Shown here in pieces: positions 7,158 to 16,088 of a stretch of 64,000 bases of DNA (its first letter is position 1; every line of letters begins with the position of its first letter). The notes below the pieces were generated by a model that was not told where the DNA came from, made no database searches, and saw only the letters and a program-made list of their open reading frames with translations. Both the position numbers and the translations under genes were made by a program. The stretch is taken from NCBI GenBank assembly GCA_944326525.1, contig CALVEG010000004.1, forward strand, positions 62,001-126,000. The letters are read 5' to 3'. This stretch comes from Candidatus Gastranaerophilales bacterium (GTDB lineage Bacteria > Cyanobacteriota > Vampirovibrionia > Gastranaerophilales > Gastranaerophilaceae).

Positions 7158-8504
7158 TTATGCAACATTTATATAAGATATCATATTTTTTAAGTATTGT
7201 ATTCGGTCAGTATTAAATGAATGAATTGATCTTTGTAAGTCACTTAATTCAAGAAAGTAAGCTTTCATTTTCTTATCTTCTATATCATAAGATTTTTCAG
7301 TATAATTTATTTGTTGCATTGCTATACAGATTTTTTTAACATGCTCCAAATATATTCTATCAGTATTAGATAAATTTTGTAATTTGAAAAATATATTTTG
7401 ATTAAGAAAGCTATCAGCTTTTTCTAGTGTAAGATTACTTAAAATGAATTCATCATACAACTTTCTATCTTTAACTTTTAAAATAATTAACAAAGCCAAT
7501 ATTGGGGTAATTTTTATAACATTCTCATCTAACATTTTTGTAATAACATTAAATTTAGCATAGATTTGTTCAATTTCTCGTAAGTGTAAAGGATATAAAG
7601 AAGCAAATATATTAAAATATCTATTAAATTCATTATAGCCTATAACCCAATTCTGATTAGTATTCTCTAAATTATTTTTTATTTCAAATTTCTGTTGTAA
7701 ATAATTAGTAAAGATTTTTATGTCTGGTTTAGGTAATTCTAATTCCAAATCAATAAATCTTCTTAAATACCCCTCTCCATCCATACCACAACCGTAAATA
7801 TTACTTATTGTATGTTTTAACTGACTGCGGTCTATTCCTAAGATAAATACAAGTCCTTTAACATTAAACAAGTGTTTTATTGCTTCAAGTAACTCTATAG
7901 CAAAAATCGGTCTGCAACGTTCTAATTCATCGACAAAAATATATATATTTCTATCATTTAAGTTAGAAATAATTTCTTTTAATCCAGTTTTAAAATCAGA
8001 CAAAACCTGCTTTAACTCTTGATATTCCGTTAAAGTTTTGATTTTAGGAATTTTTAAAGTTTCAGCATTCTTATGTTCATTTAAATCATCAATATTTATA
8101 CCAGAATAATTTCCGATTATTCCTTTAACAGCAGTACAAAAGACATCCTTACAATTTATCAAATCTTCTTTCAAATCATATTTTACTAAACCTTGCTCTT
8201 TTAACTGTTCTATAAAATTATATAAAAAAGGAAGCAGCGGTTTTTCTACAAAATCACAATCCCAAGCATTGAAAAATACAACTTTTTCTCCATCTTGCTT
8301 AAGTTCTTCAACCCAACGCTTTAAGAAAAATGTTTTACCACTTCCATAATTTGCATTTATTGATAAAACATACGGCTGATTTATTGATGTAATAATTTTT
8401 GTAAAATCCTCTGCAACCTTATTTCTACTAAATAAATCTCCCTCCCAAATATTGTCTTTATTTATTTCTACTTCTTCATTTTTACAACATATAGGTTTTG
8501 TCAT
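7158..8504 (-). CDS. KAP-family P-loop NTPase
   Basis: I chose the third in-frame ATG (MTKPICC, 8504) because AAAGGAG lies at good spacing; earlier ATGs overlap that site. The 448-residue protein has the KAP signature: Walker A NANYGSGKTFF near residues 50-60, the FFNAWDCDF strand, Walker B IYIFVDELERCRP and the following ELLEAIKHLFNV...FILGIDRSQL. I see no clear transmembrane insertion, which some KAP proteins have. KAP NTPases include PifA-type phage exclusion and other mobile-element defence proteins, so exclusion or defence is the likely role, inferred from family and location. It stands between two recombinase genes on the opposite strand and has its own promoter region, as a cargo gene would. 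Confidence 0.88.
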   Translation of the reverse strand: MTKPICCKNEEVEINKDNIWEGDLFSRNKVAEDFTKIITSINQPYVLSINANYGSGKTFFLKRWVEELKQDGEKVVFFNAWDCDFVEKPLLPFLYNFIEQLKEQGLVKYDLKEDLINCKDVFCTAVKGIIGNYSGINIDDLNEHKNAETLKIPKIKTLTEYQELKQVLSDFKTGLKEIISNLNDRNIYIFVDELERCRPIFAIELLEAIKHLFNVKGLVFILGIDRSQLKHTISNIYGCGMDGEGYLRRFIDLELELPKPDIKIFTNYLQQKFEIKNNLENTNQNWVIGYNEFNRYFNIFASLYPLHLREIEQIYAKFNVITKMLDENVIKITPILALLIILKVKDRKLYDEFILSNLTLEKADSFLNQNIFFKLQNLSNTDRIYLEHVKKICIAMQQINYTEKSYDIEDKKMKAYFLELSDLQRSIHSFNTDRIQYLKNMISYINVA

Positions 8505-8848
8505 TTTCATACTCCTTTTTGTCCATATAACCATAATTGAATTCGTTTTACAATATAACCAAAAGACTATTATTGTATTGTTTTTGTAAAATTTTATAAA
8601 TTCCCAATATATAATTTACTACCCATATATGACTTTGAACGCCTTGAAATTCTCCGAAATACTGTCGGGAAGTCGTACGGAATCCTTACTGTCTTGTTTG
8701 CTCGCATTAAACGGGTCTACAGCTTACTTCACGCCTGCTCAACGCAGCCGAGCGTAAGCTTTCGCCCTCTGCTCGCAAACGCTTTACTTTTTTGCAAAAT
8801 GAGTAAAAATAAAAACAAAGAAGTTCAGAAATTTTAAGGAGTTCAGAT
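8505..8848. other. Gene-free spacer with a GC-richer structured core
   Basis: This separates the divergent KAP and recombinase genes. Positions 8640-8790 are richer in GC than the flanks and contain an inverted repeat, AGCTTAC (8721-8727) with GTAAGCT (8754-8760), around CGCCTGCTCAACGCAG. A 43-codon ORF from 8629 has no ribosome site. Candidates are an ncRNA, an origin or transfer site, or a relic of older sequence. Confidence 0.4.
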
Positions 8849-10450
8849 ATGGATCACAAAAAAGTCGTTATTTATGCACGTGTTTCAAGCAGAGAACAAG
8901 AGCGTGAAGGATTTTCTATTCCCGCACAGTTAAAATTACTCAAAGAATATGCTCTCAAAAACGGTTTTCAAATAGTAAAAGAATATTCAGACGCAGAAAC
9001 AGCCAAAAAGGCAGGCAGAACAAATTATAATGCTATGCTTGAATACCTCAAAGCAAATCCAGAGGTTAAAACTGTCCTTGTCGAAAAGACTGACAGACTT
9101 TACCGTAACTTCAAGGACTATGTTACTCTTGAAGATTATGACCTTGAAGTCCACCTTGTAAAAGAAGGCTCAATTATTAGCAAAAATTCTAAATCTCATG
9201 ACAAGTTCATACATGGGATTAAGGTGCTTATGGCAAAAAACTACATTGACAACCTATCCGAAGAAATCTCAAAAGGATTACATGAGGGACTTGAACAGGG
9301 TTACTGGCCATTTCAAGCGCCTTACGGGTATCTTAGAGGGGCAAAAAAGAGCTTAATTATTGACAAATCAAGAATTCTTTTTGTCCGCAGAGCTTTTGAA
9401 TTATTTGCAACAGGAAAATACTCTCTTAGAAAGCTAGCTGAACAGCTTTTTATAGAGGGTTACTATTACAAAGGTGAAAGACCGAAGATTACTCAATCTG
9501 TTCTTGAAGCAATGCTCAAAAACGTGATTTATGTAGGACAAATGAACTGTAACGGAATAATTTATCAGGGAAAACATCCGGCTTTAGTATCTCGTGATAT
9601 TTTCGATAAAGCTCAATTAGCCTTTTTAAAGGTAGATAAGTCCAAAGTCCGTAAAAACTTTGATTTTCTGTATCCCGGAATTGTTAAGTGCGGAGTTTGC
9701 GGATACTCTTTTTGCGGAGAAAGACAGAAAAAACAGAATATTTACTATCGCTGTTCTCATTTTGACAGAAGTTGCCCTAATACAGCATATATTTCAGAAA
9801 AACAGCTTACTCAATCATTTAGAATGCATTTAAAAAGAATAGGTTTAGACAAAAATTTGTATGAACTGGTAAAATACTCCCTTAAAGAATGTCTTGGAGA
9901 TGAGCAGGAGTATCATAAAAGTGAAGTTGAAAGGATTAATAACGAAATAGAACAATGCAAAGAAATTTTGAAAAAAATGTATCTCGATCAAGTTAATGGT
10001 GTACTTGATTATGCTATGTGGGTTAATTTGAAAAACGAATATGAGGTAAAATTAAGCAGGTTAAATGCTGAACTACAAAAACACACTATAGCTAATACAA
10101 ATTTCTTAGATACAGGGCTGAAAATCCTTGATTTATGTAGTAAAGCAAGCTTACCAGCCACTGAACTTTCAGAAAATGAAGTCGCCCAAATTGTCAGGGC
10201 TACATATTTGAATGTAACAGTCAAGGATAAAAAGGTTAAAATGGTCTTTAAAGAACCGTTTACAACCATTGAAAAGCTCATAAAACTTGCTAAAAAAGAG
10301 ATTGCTGAAATCGGATTATCTGAATTCAAGTCTGCAATAATTTCTTCAAAGGATGAATGTATTGAAAGCATTAAAAAAGAGCCGAAAGGCTCTGATTTTA
10401 ATGGTTCTATTTGTTTTAAATGGTGGAGAATAGGAGACTCGAACTCCTAA
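8849..10450 (+). CDS. Large serine recombinase (integrase of the tRNA-Ala element)
   Basis: AAGGAG precedes the ATG. The 533-residue enzyme has a resolvase domain with nucleophile Ser13 (YARVSSREQ), EKTDRLYRN, a recombinase domain (APYGYLRG; RRAFELFATGKYSLRKL; MLKNVIYVGQM), a complete zinc ribbon (KCGVCGYSFCGE, YYRCSHF, SCPN) and a coiled coil near 345-415. Its last codons (WWRIGDSNS) are the tRNA-Ala 3' end read on the other strand, and its TAA is inside the tRNA. The C-terminus therefore depends on the integration site, a common sign that the integrase gene abuts the attachment site. It presumably integrates and excises the element. Confidence 0.93.
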   Translation: MDHKKVVIYARVSSREQEREGFSIPAQLKLLKEYALKNGFQIVKEYSDAETAKKAGRTNYNAMLEYLKANPEVKTVLVEKTDRLYRNFKDYVTLEDYDLEVHLVKEGSIISKNSKSHDKFIHGIKVLMAKNYIDNLSEEISKGLHEGLEQGYWPFQAPYGYLRGAKKSLIIDKSRILFVRRAFELFATGKYSLRKLAEQLFIEGYYYKGERPKITQSVLEAMLKNVIYVGQMNCNGIIYQGKHPALVSRDIFDKAQLAFLKVDKSKVRKNFDFLYPGIVKCGVCGYSFCGERQKKQNIYYRCSHFDRSCPNTAYISEKQLTQSFRMHLKRIGLDKNLYELVKYSLKECLGDEQEYHKSEVERINNEIEQCKEILKKMYLDQVNGVLDYAMWVNLKNEYEVKLSRLNAELQKHTIANTNFLDTGLKILDLCSKASLPATELSENEVAQIVRATYLNVTVKDKKVKMVFKEPFTTIEKLIKLAKKEIAEIGLSEFKSAIISSKDECIESIKKEPKGSDFNGSICFKWWRIGDSNS

Positions 10451-10496
10451 CCCCCTGCGTGCAAAGCAGGTGCTCTACCAATTGAGCTAATCCCCC
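10421..10496 (-). tRNA. tRNA-Ala (anticodon TGC), attachment site of the element
   Basis: The minus strand folds into a complete 76-nt tRNA with encoded CCA: acceptor GGGGGAT/ATTCTCC, D arm GCTC/GAGC, anticodon stem CCTGC/GCAGG around TTTGCAC, and T arm AGGAG/CTCCT around TTCGAGT. The anticodon TGC specifies Ala. Its 3' end faces the recombinase and overlaps that gene by 30 bp, marking one element boundary. I found no second copy of the 3' segment between 1 and 10420, so the far boundary is probably outside the window. Confidence 0.97.
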
Positions 10497-10592
10497 ATTA
10501 TTCTTTTTTCATGCCTGTTAGCTTTTTCAAACTCTTTCGGCTTTGTGACTTTCTCTTAAAGTTTTTAACCTTTTCTTTCAGCCACATTTTCT

Positions 10593-10620
10593 ATTCTACA
10601 TGCTAATTTTTTTTTGTAAA
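10593..10620 (-). promoter_or_regulatory. Probable promoter of tRNA-Ala
   Basis: On the minus strand, TTTACA (10620-10615), 16 bp, then TAGAAT (10598-10593), about 90 nt upstream of the tRNA. Confidence 0.5.
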
Positions 10621-10700
10621 GACTTTTTTTATTTTTTTATAGCAATTTTTTATTTTTTATGTTTTATTTTGGATATTAAATCAAATTTTAAGGAGTATTT

Positions 10701-11975
10701 ATGATCAACAAAATTAATTCTTTTAGTGTGAATTCAACAAATTTTCAAGGAAATCCTAGTATTTTTGACAAATTTCAAAAAAACTTATATCAACCTGCAA
10801 ATAATTCTGAACAAACAAACGGCAGTGAAGCCCTAAGCAACTACAACAAAGTTATTGTTAACAAAAAAGATTTTAATTCAGAGGCAAAAAACCTAATTAT
10901 TTCAGATATCCCTAAACCTATTACCCTAAAAGGCGACGAAATTGAAACACTTGAAGGAGAAAAAATTTTAAATAATGACGGAACCCTTGGAATAATAATA
11001 CAAAAAAACGAAAAAACCTCTAAAGAATATTACGTTGACAATGAAAATCATCGAATAGATCAAATTATTGAACGTGACAACAAAACTGGAAACCCTTTAC
11101 GTACGGATTCTTTCGGAATTTCATATAACAAACTTCAAAGTGCAACTGTCAGAGAATTTTCACCTGACACAAACACTTTAATAAAAGAAACTTATTTTTC
11201 TGATGGGAAAGTCTTTAATGTAAAAAGCTTTGATAATGATAAAGAAATTTCAAACGATTTTACCAGAAATGAAAAGCTTAGTTATATAAGCGTCACGGAC
11301 AACAAAACCGGTGATATTATAGAATATTCTATTGATGATAACGGAAATGTTGAAGAAATTACAACCAAAGACGCTCTCTACACCAATTCAAAATCTACAA
11401 AAATAAAAGATAATAAAATCGAAGAAACAAGAGAATACAAAAGTGAACCAATTGAAAACATTTACGGGATTACACCGGACAATATAGACCTAAAGCCTTC
11501 AGAATTTATCGAAAAACCTGAAATTTCAAACATTGAAGGCGAAAAAAAATTCCGCTCAGACAATTCTCTTGAATCAATTACCGTAAAAGACGGCGACAAG
11601 AAAATTCAATATCATACGGATTTAAAAGGGAATCTTGAAGGAATTGAATATTACGACAAAGACAAATTAACAAAAAGTGTCGAATACAACATAACCGGCA
11701 GCAGCAATATTACGGAATATTTAGATGATAAACACGCCAAAACAACCTACTTTAATAAAAATAACAAAGTGAATTTTATTATTCTGCTAGATAACAAAAG
11801 CGGTGAATTTATAAAAAGTGCACATTACACTGATGACGGCAAATATCTAAAATCATACGAAGATAATAAAAACCCGAAATACGGTAATCTATACCTAAAA
11901 TTTGACAAAAATAAAAATCTTATCAGCGCAGAAAACTCTAAAAGCACAGTAAAAATTACGAAAGGTGACGAATAG
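10701..11975 (+). CDS. Hypothetical repetitive beta-hairpin protein, lineage-type
   Basis: AAGGAG lies well placed before the ATG. The 424-residue hydrophilic protein has no signal peptide or membrane helix. After residue 80 it is built from short strand-turn-strand units with Asp/Asn-Gly turns (LNNDGTLGIIIQKNE, IDDNGNVEEITT, YTDDGKYLKSYE), resembling YD-like or DUF2963-like repeats. Its N-terminus (VNSTNFQG) resembles that of the gene at 62769 (VNNTPSFQA). Function is unknown. It is the first chromosomal gene beyond the tRNA boundary. Confidence 0.65.
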   Translation: MINKINSFSVNSTNFQGNPSIFDKFQKNLYQPANNSEQTNGSEALSNYNKVIVNKKDFNSEAKNLIISDIPKPITLKGDEIETLEGEKILNNDGTLGIIIQKNEKTSKEYYVDNENHRIDQIIERDNKTGNPLRTDSFGISYNKLQSATVREFSPDTNTLIKETYFSDGKVFNVKSFDNDKEISNDFTRNEKLSYISVTDNKTGDIIEYSIDDNGNVEEITTKDALYTNSKSTKIKDNKIEETREYKSEPIENIYGITPDNIDLKPSEFIEKPEISNIEGEKKFRSDNSLESITVKDGDKKIQYHTDLKGNLEGIEYYDKDKLTKSVEYNITGSSNITEYLDDKHAKTTYFNKNNKVNFIILLDNKSGEFIKSAHYTDDGKYLKSYEDNKNPKYGNLYLKFDKNKNLISAENSKSTVKITKGDE

Positions 11976-12006
11976 AATTTATATATTTTTATTATAAAAT
12001 CTAAGA

Positions 12007-12789
12007 ATGAAAATATTTCTTTTGCTGATTCCGTTTATTTTGTTAATTTTATGGTGCACTCTTGTTGAACCGTATATATTAACCGTAAAACATCTTAAAA
12101 TAAATGATGACCAACTCAAAGGTCTAAAAGTAGTTTTTGCCTCGGATTTTCATTACAAGCCTTACGAAACCAAAAGGCTTAAGCGTGATGTAAAAAAAAT
12201 TAATGAACAGAATGCGGATATAATTCTTCTTGGTGGAGATTTTGTAAACGGTCATAAAAGAGGTCAGTCGCTAGATATTGAAATTATCGCAAAAGAATTT
12301 GGAAATTTGAAATCAAAATACGGCACTTTCGCCGTTTTAGGGAACCACGACTGCTGGCAGGATGCAGCAAAAGCAGAAGAAGAACTTTCTAAAAACGGAA
12401 TTACTGTTCTTAAAAATTCAAACAAAAAAGCAGGGAATGTTTATATAGCAGGCGTAGAGGATTTGCAAACACAGAATCCGGATGTGGAAAAAGCTCTTAA
12501 AGGAACGTCATCTCCCGTAATTCTTCTAACTCACACACCGGATATAATTGAAGATATTCCTTTAACAGTAAACCTTACTTTAGCGGGACATTTGCATGGC
12601 GGACAGATTAGACTTCCCATATTAGGAGCAATCGTCGCACCTTCAAAATACGGAACAAAATATACTAACGGAATTAGTATAACCCAAGGTAAAAAAATGT
12701 TTGTAACAAAAGGAATTGGTACAAGTGTTTTACCAATGAGATTTTTATGTTTGCCTGAAATTGTTTTAATTGAATTTACTAATAATTAA
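12007..12789 (+). CDS. Membrane-anchored calcineurin-like metallophosphoesterase (YkuE/YaeI type)
   Basis: The 260-residue protein starts with one transmembrane anchor (IFLLLIPFILLILWC) and then has the metal-binding motifs of the family in order: SDFHY, GGDFVNG, GNHDCW, THTPD and AGHLHGGQ. Relatives act on phosphodiesters or lipid-linked phosphates at the membrane surface; the substrate cannot be read from sequence. There is no ribosome site. TAAAAT (11995-12000) ends six bases before the ATG, so the transcript is probably leaderless. It converges on the drug-efflux gene after a 3-bp gap. Confidence 0.9.
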   Translation: MKIFLLLIPFILLILWCTLVEPYILTVKHLKINDDQLKGLKVVFASDFHYKPYETKRLKRDVKKINEQNADIILLGGDFVNGHKRGQSLDIEIIAKEFGNLKSKYGTFAVLGNHDCWQDAAKAEEELSKNGITVLKNSNKKAGNVYIAGVEDLQTQNPDVEKALKGTSSPVILLTHTPDIIEDIPLTVNLTLAGHLHGGQIRLPILGAIVAPSKYGTKYTNGISITQGKKMFVTKGIGTSVLPMRFLCLPEIVLIEFTNN

Positions 12790-12792
12790 AAT

Positions 12793-14358
12793 TTATTTTG
12801 CTGATTGTTTCTCCCCTTGTAACAAAAACATAAGCGGTATCAGAACAAAACATGCGATAGAAAAAACTTTAAAAGTTGTCATATACGCGCATAGAGTAGA
12901 CTGTTGTATAAGCTGATTATAAAGAAATTTCCCCGCCATATATGTAGAATTAATCATATCACCTGCTTGATGAATAAATGATGCGGCATAGGTAGTAAGT
13001 CTTTCATAAAACTGCGGATTAGCCTCTGTCATATTTTTAACAAGTCCGTTTTGATGAAGCTGAGAAAACCTTGATATCATAGTAGCTACAAGAGAAGTTC
13101 CGATAGCACCGCCGATAGTTTTCAATAAATTTTGAAACCCTGAAGCATTAGTCATTTGATCATTTCTTAAAGTAATACAAGAAAGAGTCGTAATAGGCAT
13201 CATTGAAAATACTAACCCGATTCCAAAAATAAAGTTTGGAAGCACAATATTCATCATACTAATTTCAAGATTCAATTCACTTAAAATCCAGCCCCCAAGC
13301 CCCATACAAAAAAGTCCGATAATTCCGTAAGTTTTATAAGTAAGCCTGCCGCCAAGACCACCAAAAATTGCAAGTGCAAGAAAAGCCCCAAGTCCTCTTG
13401 GCATTATAGCAACACCGCTTGTAAAAGCATCATACCCGAGCATATTTTGAAGAAGCTGCGGCAAAATTGCAAGTGATGCCAATAAAACACCATTTAATAA
13501 AATCAACATAGCAGTTCCGCACAAGAAATTTTTATCTTTCAGAACATCTAATTTTATAAGCGGATGTTTTCCCCACACCTGCCAAATGAAAAACAAAACA
13601 GCTCCGGTAACTGCAATAGCTGTTAACCAACAAATCCAAGGTGCATTGAACCAATCAGCATCGTTACCTTTATCAAACACAATCTGTAAAGGAACCAGCC
13701 ATACACAAAGCCACAAAAATCCCAATTTATTCAATTGCACATTTTTCTGTTTTTTTGCATACGGAGGATCTTCAAGAAACAATTTTGCAAGGAAAATACA
13801 TAAAAATCCGACCGGAAGATTTATAAAGAAAATATATGGCCACGACCAGTTTTCCGTAATCCATCCCCCAAGAACAGGTCCCAAAATAGGAGCTACAACA
13901 ACCACAAGACCAAATACAGCCATAGCTTTATTTCGAGCTTCACCTTTAAAACTTTCCATTGTAATCGCCTGTGCCATAGGCATTAAACAACCACCGCCTA
14001 CACCCTGCAAAGCTCTTGCTATAACAATCATTCCAATTGAATTTGAAACTCCGCAAAGAAATGATGCTATCGTAAAAACAAAAACTCCAAACATAAAAAA
14101 GGCTTTTCTGCCCATCAAATGACAAAAATAGTCAATCATTGGGATTACAATACTGCTTGCCATCAAATAGCTTGTCAAAACCCAAATAGATTCCTGGTTA
14201 CTGACAGAATACGAACCTGCAATATGCGGAAGCGCAACATTCGCAACTGTTTCATCCAATGCATACATAAATGTTGCAAGCATTACAGGCATAATTATCA
14301 ACCACGGATTAGTTTTAGGAGTCCACTCTTCTTGTGTTATTGCTGTATTTTGAGTCAT
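12793..14358 (-). CDS. emrB: MFS drug efflux transporter, DHA2/EmrB family
   Basis: I chose ATG 14358 (MTQNTAIT) because AAAAGGG lies just upstream. The 521-residue protein has about 14 transmembrane helices, the size of the DHA2 family. Diagnostic motifs are LDETVANVALPHI in helix 1 and GALQGVGGG-like ALQGVGGGC with the antiporter-type GPVLGGW in helix 5. It would export hydrophobic compounds by proton antiport. It lies downstream of the EmrA-type adaptor and the MarR regulator on the same strand, opposite a TolC-like channel gene, so the set forms a tripartite pump. Confidence 0.92.
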   Translation of the reverse strand: MTQNTAITQEEWTPKTNPWLIIMPVMLATFMYALDETVANVALPHIAGSYSVSNQESIWVLTSYLMASSIVIPMIDYFCHLMGRKAFFMFGVFVFTIASFLCGVSNSIGMIVIARALQGVGGGCLMPMAQAITMESFKGEARNKAMAVFGLVVVVAPILGPVLGGWITENWSWPYIFFINLPVGFLCIFLAKLFLEDPPYAKKQKNVQLNKLGFLWLCVWLVPLQIVFDKGNDADWFNAPWICWLTAIAVTGAVLFFIWQVWGKHPLIKLDVLKDKNFLCGTAMLILLNGVLLASLAILPQLLQNMLGYDAFTSGVAIMPRGLGAFLALAIFGGLGGRLTYKTYGIIGLFCMGLGGWILSELNLEISMMNIVLPNFIFGIGLVFSMMPITTLSCITLRNDQMTNASGFQNLLKTIGGAIGTSLVATMISRFSQLHQNGLVKNMTEANPQFYERLTTYAASFIHQAGDMINSTYMAGKFLYNQLIQQSTLCAYMTTFKVFSIACFVLIPLMFLLQGEKQSAK

Positions 14359-14456
14359 TTCTTTTCCCTTTTTATATATAAAAGGCGAAGAGTACATTTT
14401 TTCAAAAATGTTCTTTTACTCTTCACCTCTAACTTTTAACACTACTTCAATAAATA

Positions 14457-15464
14457 TTAATTTCTAATTCTTACTTTTGGAACAACTGACATTCCTGGAA
14501 TTATATTATATTCTTCCGGATTAATTGTTTCATCAAATACGATTTTAACCGGAATTCTTTGAACAATTTTTACGAAAGAACCGACTGCATTTTCTGGCGG
14601 AAACATACTTGATTTTGCGCCTGACGCTCTTTGAATACTGTCAACTTTTCCTTTAAAAATTTTACCAGGATAAGTATCTATTTTAATACTAACTGGCTGC
14701 CCCGGTTTCATATGTTCAAGCTGGTTCTCCTTAAAATTCGCAACAACCCAAACATTATGAGGAACTATTGTAAATAAAGGTGCTCCGATATTTACATACA
14801 TACCTTTCTCAACTCTTCTGCTTGAAACGGTTCCGGCCTGTGGTGCATAAATTTTGGTATATGACAAATTAAGTTCAGCCTGATCCATTTTTGCCTTAGC
14901 TTCTCTCAAATCAGTATCTGCAACTTTATCATTTGATTTTGAAAGCAAAGATTCTTCAGCCTGAGTCATATTAGCTTTTGCTGCATCATAAGTAGCTTGA
15001 GCATTATCCAAAGTTTGTTTTGAAACAGCACCTTGTGCATAAAGATTTGTGTATCTATCCAAATCTTTTTTGGCAACATCTATTTTAGTTTGTGCTGCAT
15101 CATAAACTGCTTTTGCATTTTTCTGATTTAACAAAACTCTTTCATATTTCGCTTTTGCTTCTTCATATTTAGCCTTGTAATCAGCATCGTCAATTTTTGC
15201 AACCAACATACCTTCTGTTACAGGCTGGTTATCTGTTATATAAACATCTGTAATCTGCCCGCTTACACGAGGAGCCACCTGAACTGTCGTTGTTTCAACA
15301 TAAGCATCATCTGTTGATTGATAATTTAAAACATCATGAATGAAAAAACCACCACCAACTGCCAAAAGCACTAAAACTCCGGCAAAAATATATCTTTTAA
15401 ACGGCTTGTGTTTGTGTTCTTCACATTTTTGTTCTTCATTTTGAACTGTGTTTTCTTCTTCCAT
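14457..15464 (-). CDS. emrA: HlyD/EmrA-type membrane fusion protein
   Basis: The 335-residue adaptor has a cytoplasmic tail rich in Glu and Lys, one transmembrane helix (residues about 26-44), a lipoyl-like half domain (VAPRVSGQITDVYI), a long coiled-coil hairpin (KAKYERVLLNQKNAKAVYD onward) with the second lipoyl half (YTKIYAPQAGTVSSR), and a C-terminal beta barrel. This order is characteristic of EmrA. It links the EmrB-type transporter to the TolC-type channel. It starts 11 bp after the MarR gene ends, so the MarR gene, emrA and emrB form one operon. Confidence 0.93.
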   Translation of the reverse strand: MEEENTVQNEEQKCEEHKHKPFKRYIFAGVLVLLAVGGGFFIHDVLNYQSTDDAYVETTTVQVAPRVSGQITDVYITDNQPVTEGMLVAKIDDADYKAKYEEAKAKYERVLLNQKNAKAVYDAAQTKIDVAKKDLDRYTNLYAQGAVSKQTLDNAQATYDAAKANMTQAEESLLSKSNDKVADTDLREAKAKMDQAELNLSYTKIYAPQAGTVSSRRVEKGMYVNIGAPLFTIVPHNVWVVANFKENQLEHMKPGQPVSIKIDTYPGKIFKGKVDSIQRASGAKSSMFPPENAVGSFVKIVQRIPVKIVFDETINPEEYNIIPGMSVVPKVRIRN

Positions 15465-15475
15465 TGTTTACCTCA

Positions 15476-15964
15476 TTATATTTGCATATCTACTATTTTA
15501 CTTAAATTTTCTCTAAATTTTCTTAATGTTTTTTTTACCATCTGTTTTTCTTCTTCCGGTATCGGATTATGCTGTTTCATATCGTCTATCTTTTTTATTG
15601 TATTACGTAACTTTTCTGTCACCATATCATAGACTCGTTTTCCTGATTCAGTCACTCCCATTTTTCTAACAAGACGGTTATTTTTCATATCAACAAATCT
15701 TGTTATATATCCTTTTTCTTCTAGTGCATTCAATATCTTTCCGGTATTAGCTCTATCTTTTAATATCAATTTAGCCAAATCTCTTTGACAAATTCCTGCA
15801 TTACATAAAATTGTTTCTATTGTAACAAACTCATCGGGACTTATATCCATTTCCATTTTTTTAAAAAACTTCAATGAAAAAACTCTAAAAAACTTTGTTG
15901 TTTGTTCCAGTTCATAATATAAACTATCGGTGTATCTTTCAATTTTATCTTCAAAATCCGCCAT
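15476..15964 (-). CDS. MarR-family regulator of the efflux operon
   Basis: This 162-residue protein has a central winged helix-turn-helix: CNAGICQRDLAKLI, then DRANTGKILNALEEKGYI and a wing ending RKMGVTESG. Helices on either side would form the dimer. It is first in the operon with emrA and emrB and is divergent from the TolC-like gene. Two overlapping dyads lie in the 124-bp spacer. Repression of both directions, relieved by a pump substrate, is the usual arrangement and is inferred here. Confidence 0.9.
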   Translation of the reverse strand: MADFEDKIERYTDSLYYELEQTTKFFRVFSLKFFKKMEMDISPDEFVTIETILCNAGICQRDLAKLILKDRANTGKILNALEEKGYITRFVDMKNNRLVRKMGVTESGKRVYDMVTEKLRNTIKKIDDMKQHNPIPEEEKQMVKKTLRKFRENLSKIVDMQI

Positions 15965-15995
15965 TTTTTATAATCTCTATTATTATTTTAAAACT

Positions 15996-16029
15996 TTGTT
16001 GTAAAAAAAATATGTTGCATTTACAACAA
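15996..16029. promoter_or_regulatory. Candidate MarR operator between the divergent efflux genes
   Basis: TTGTTGTAAA (15996-16005) is repeated inverted as TTTACAACAA (16020-16029). A tighter dyad, TGTTG-N6-CAACA, overlaps the right arm. A separate 12-bp palindrome, TATGCTAGCATA, follows at 16033-16044 over the probable TolC-gene promoter. Confidence 0.6.
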
Positions 16030-16088
16030 TATTATGCTAGCATACTGATATAGAAAAAGCAAGCATTATTTTTTAAGAGGAAAAAACA

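Noticed and set aside
8629-8760. 43-codon ORF in the KAP/recombinase spacer
   Set aside because: No ribosome site and no recognisable composition.
13586-14122. 178-codon plus-strand ORF inside the efflux transporter gene
   Set aside because: It is antisense to clear transporter codons and rich in Pro/Lys/Thr typical of shadow frames.
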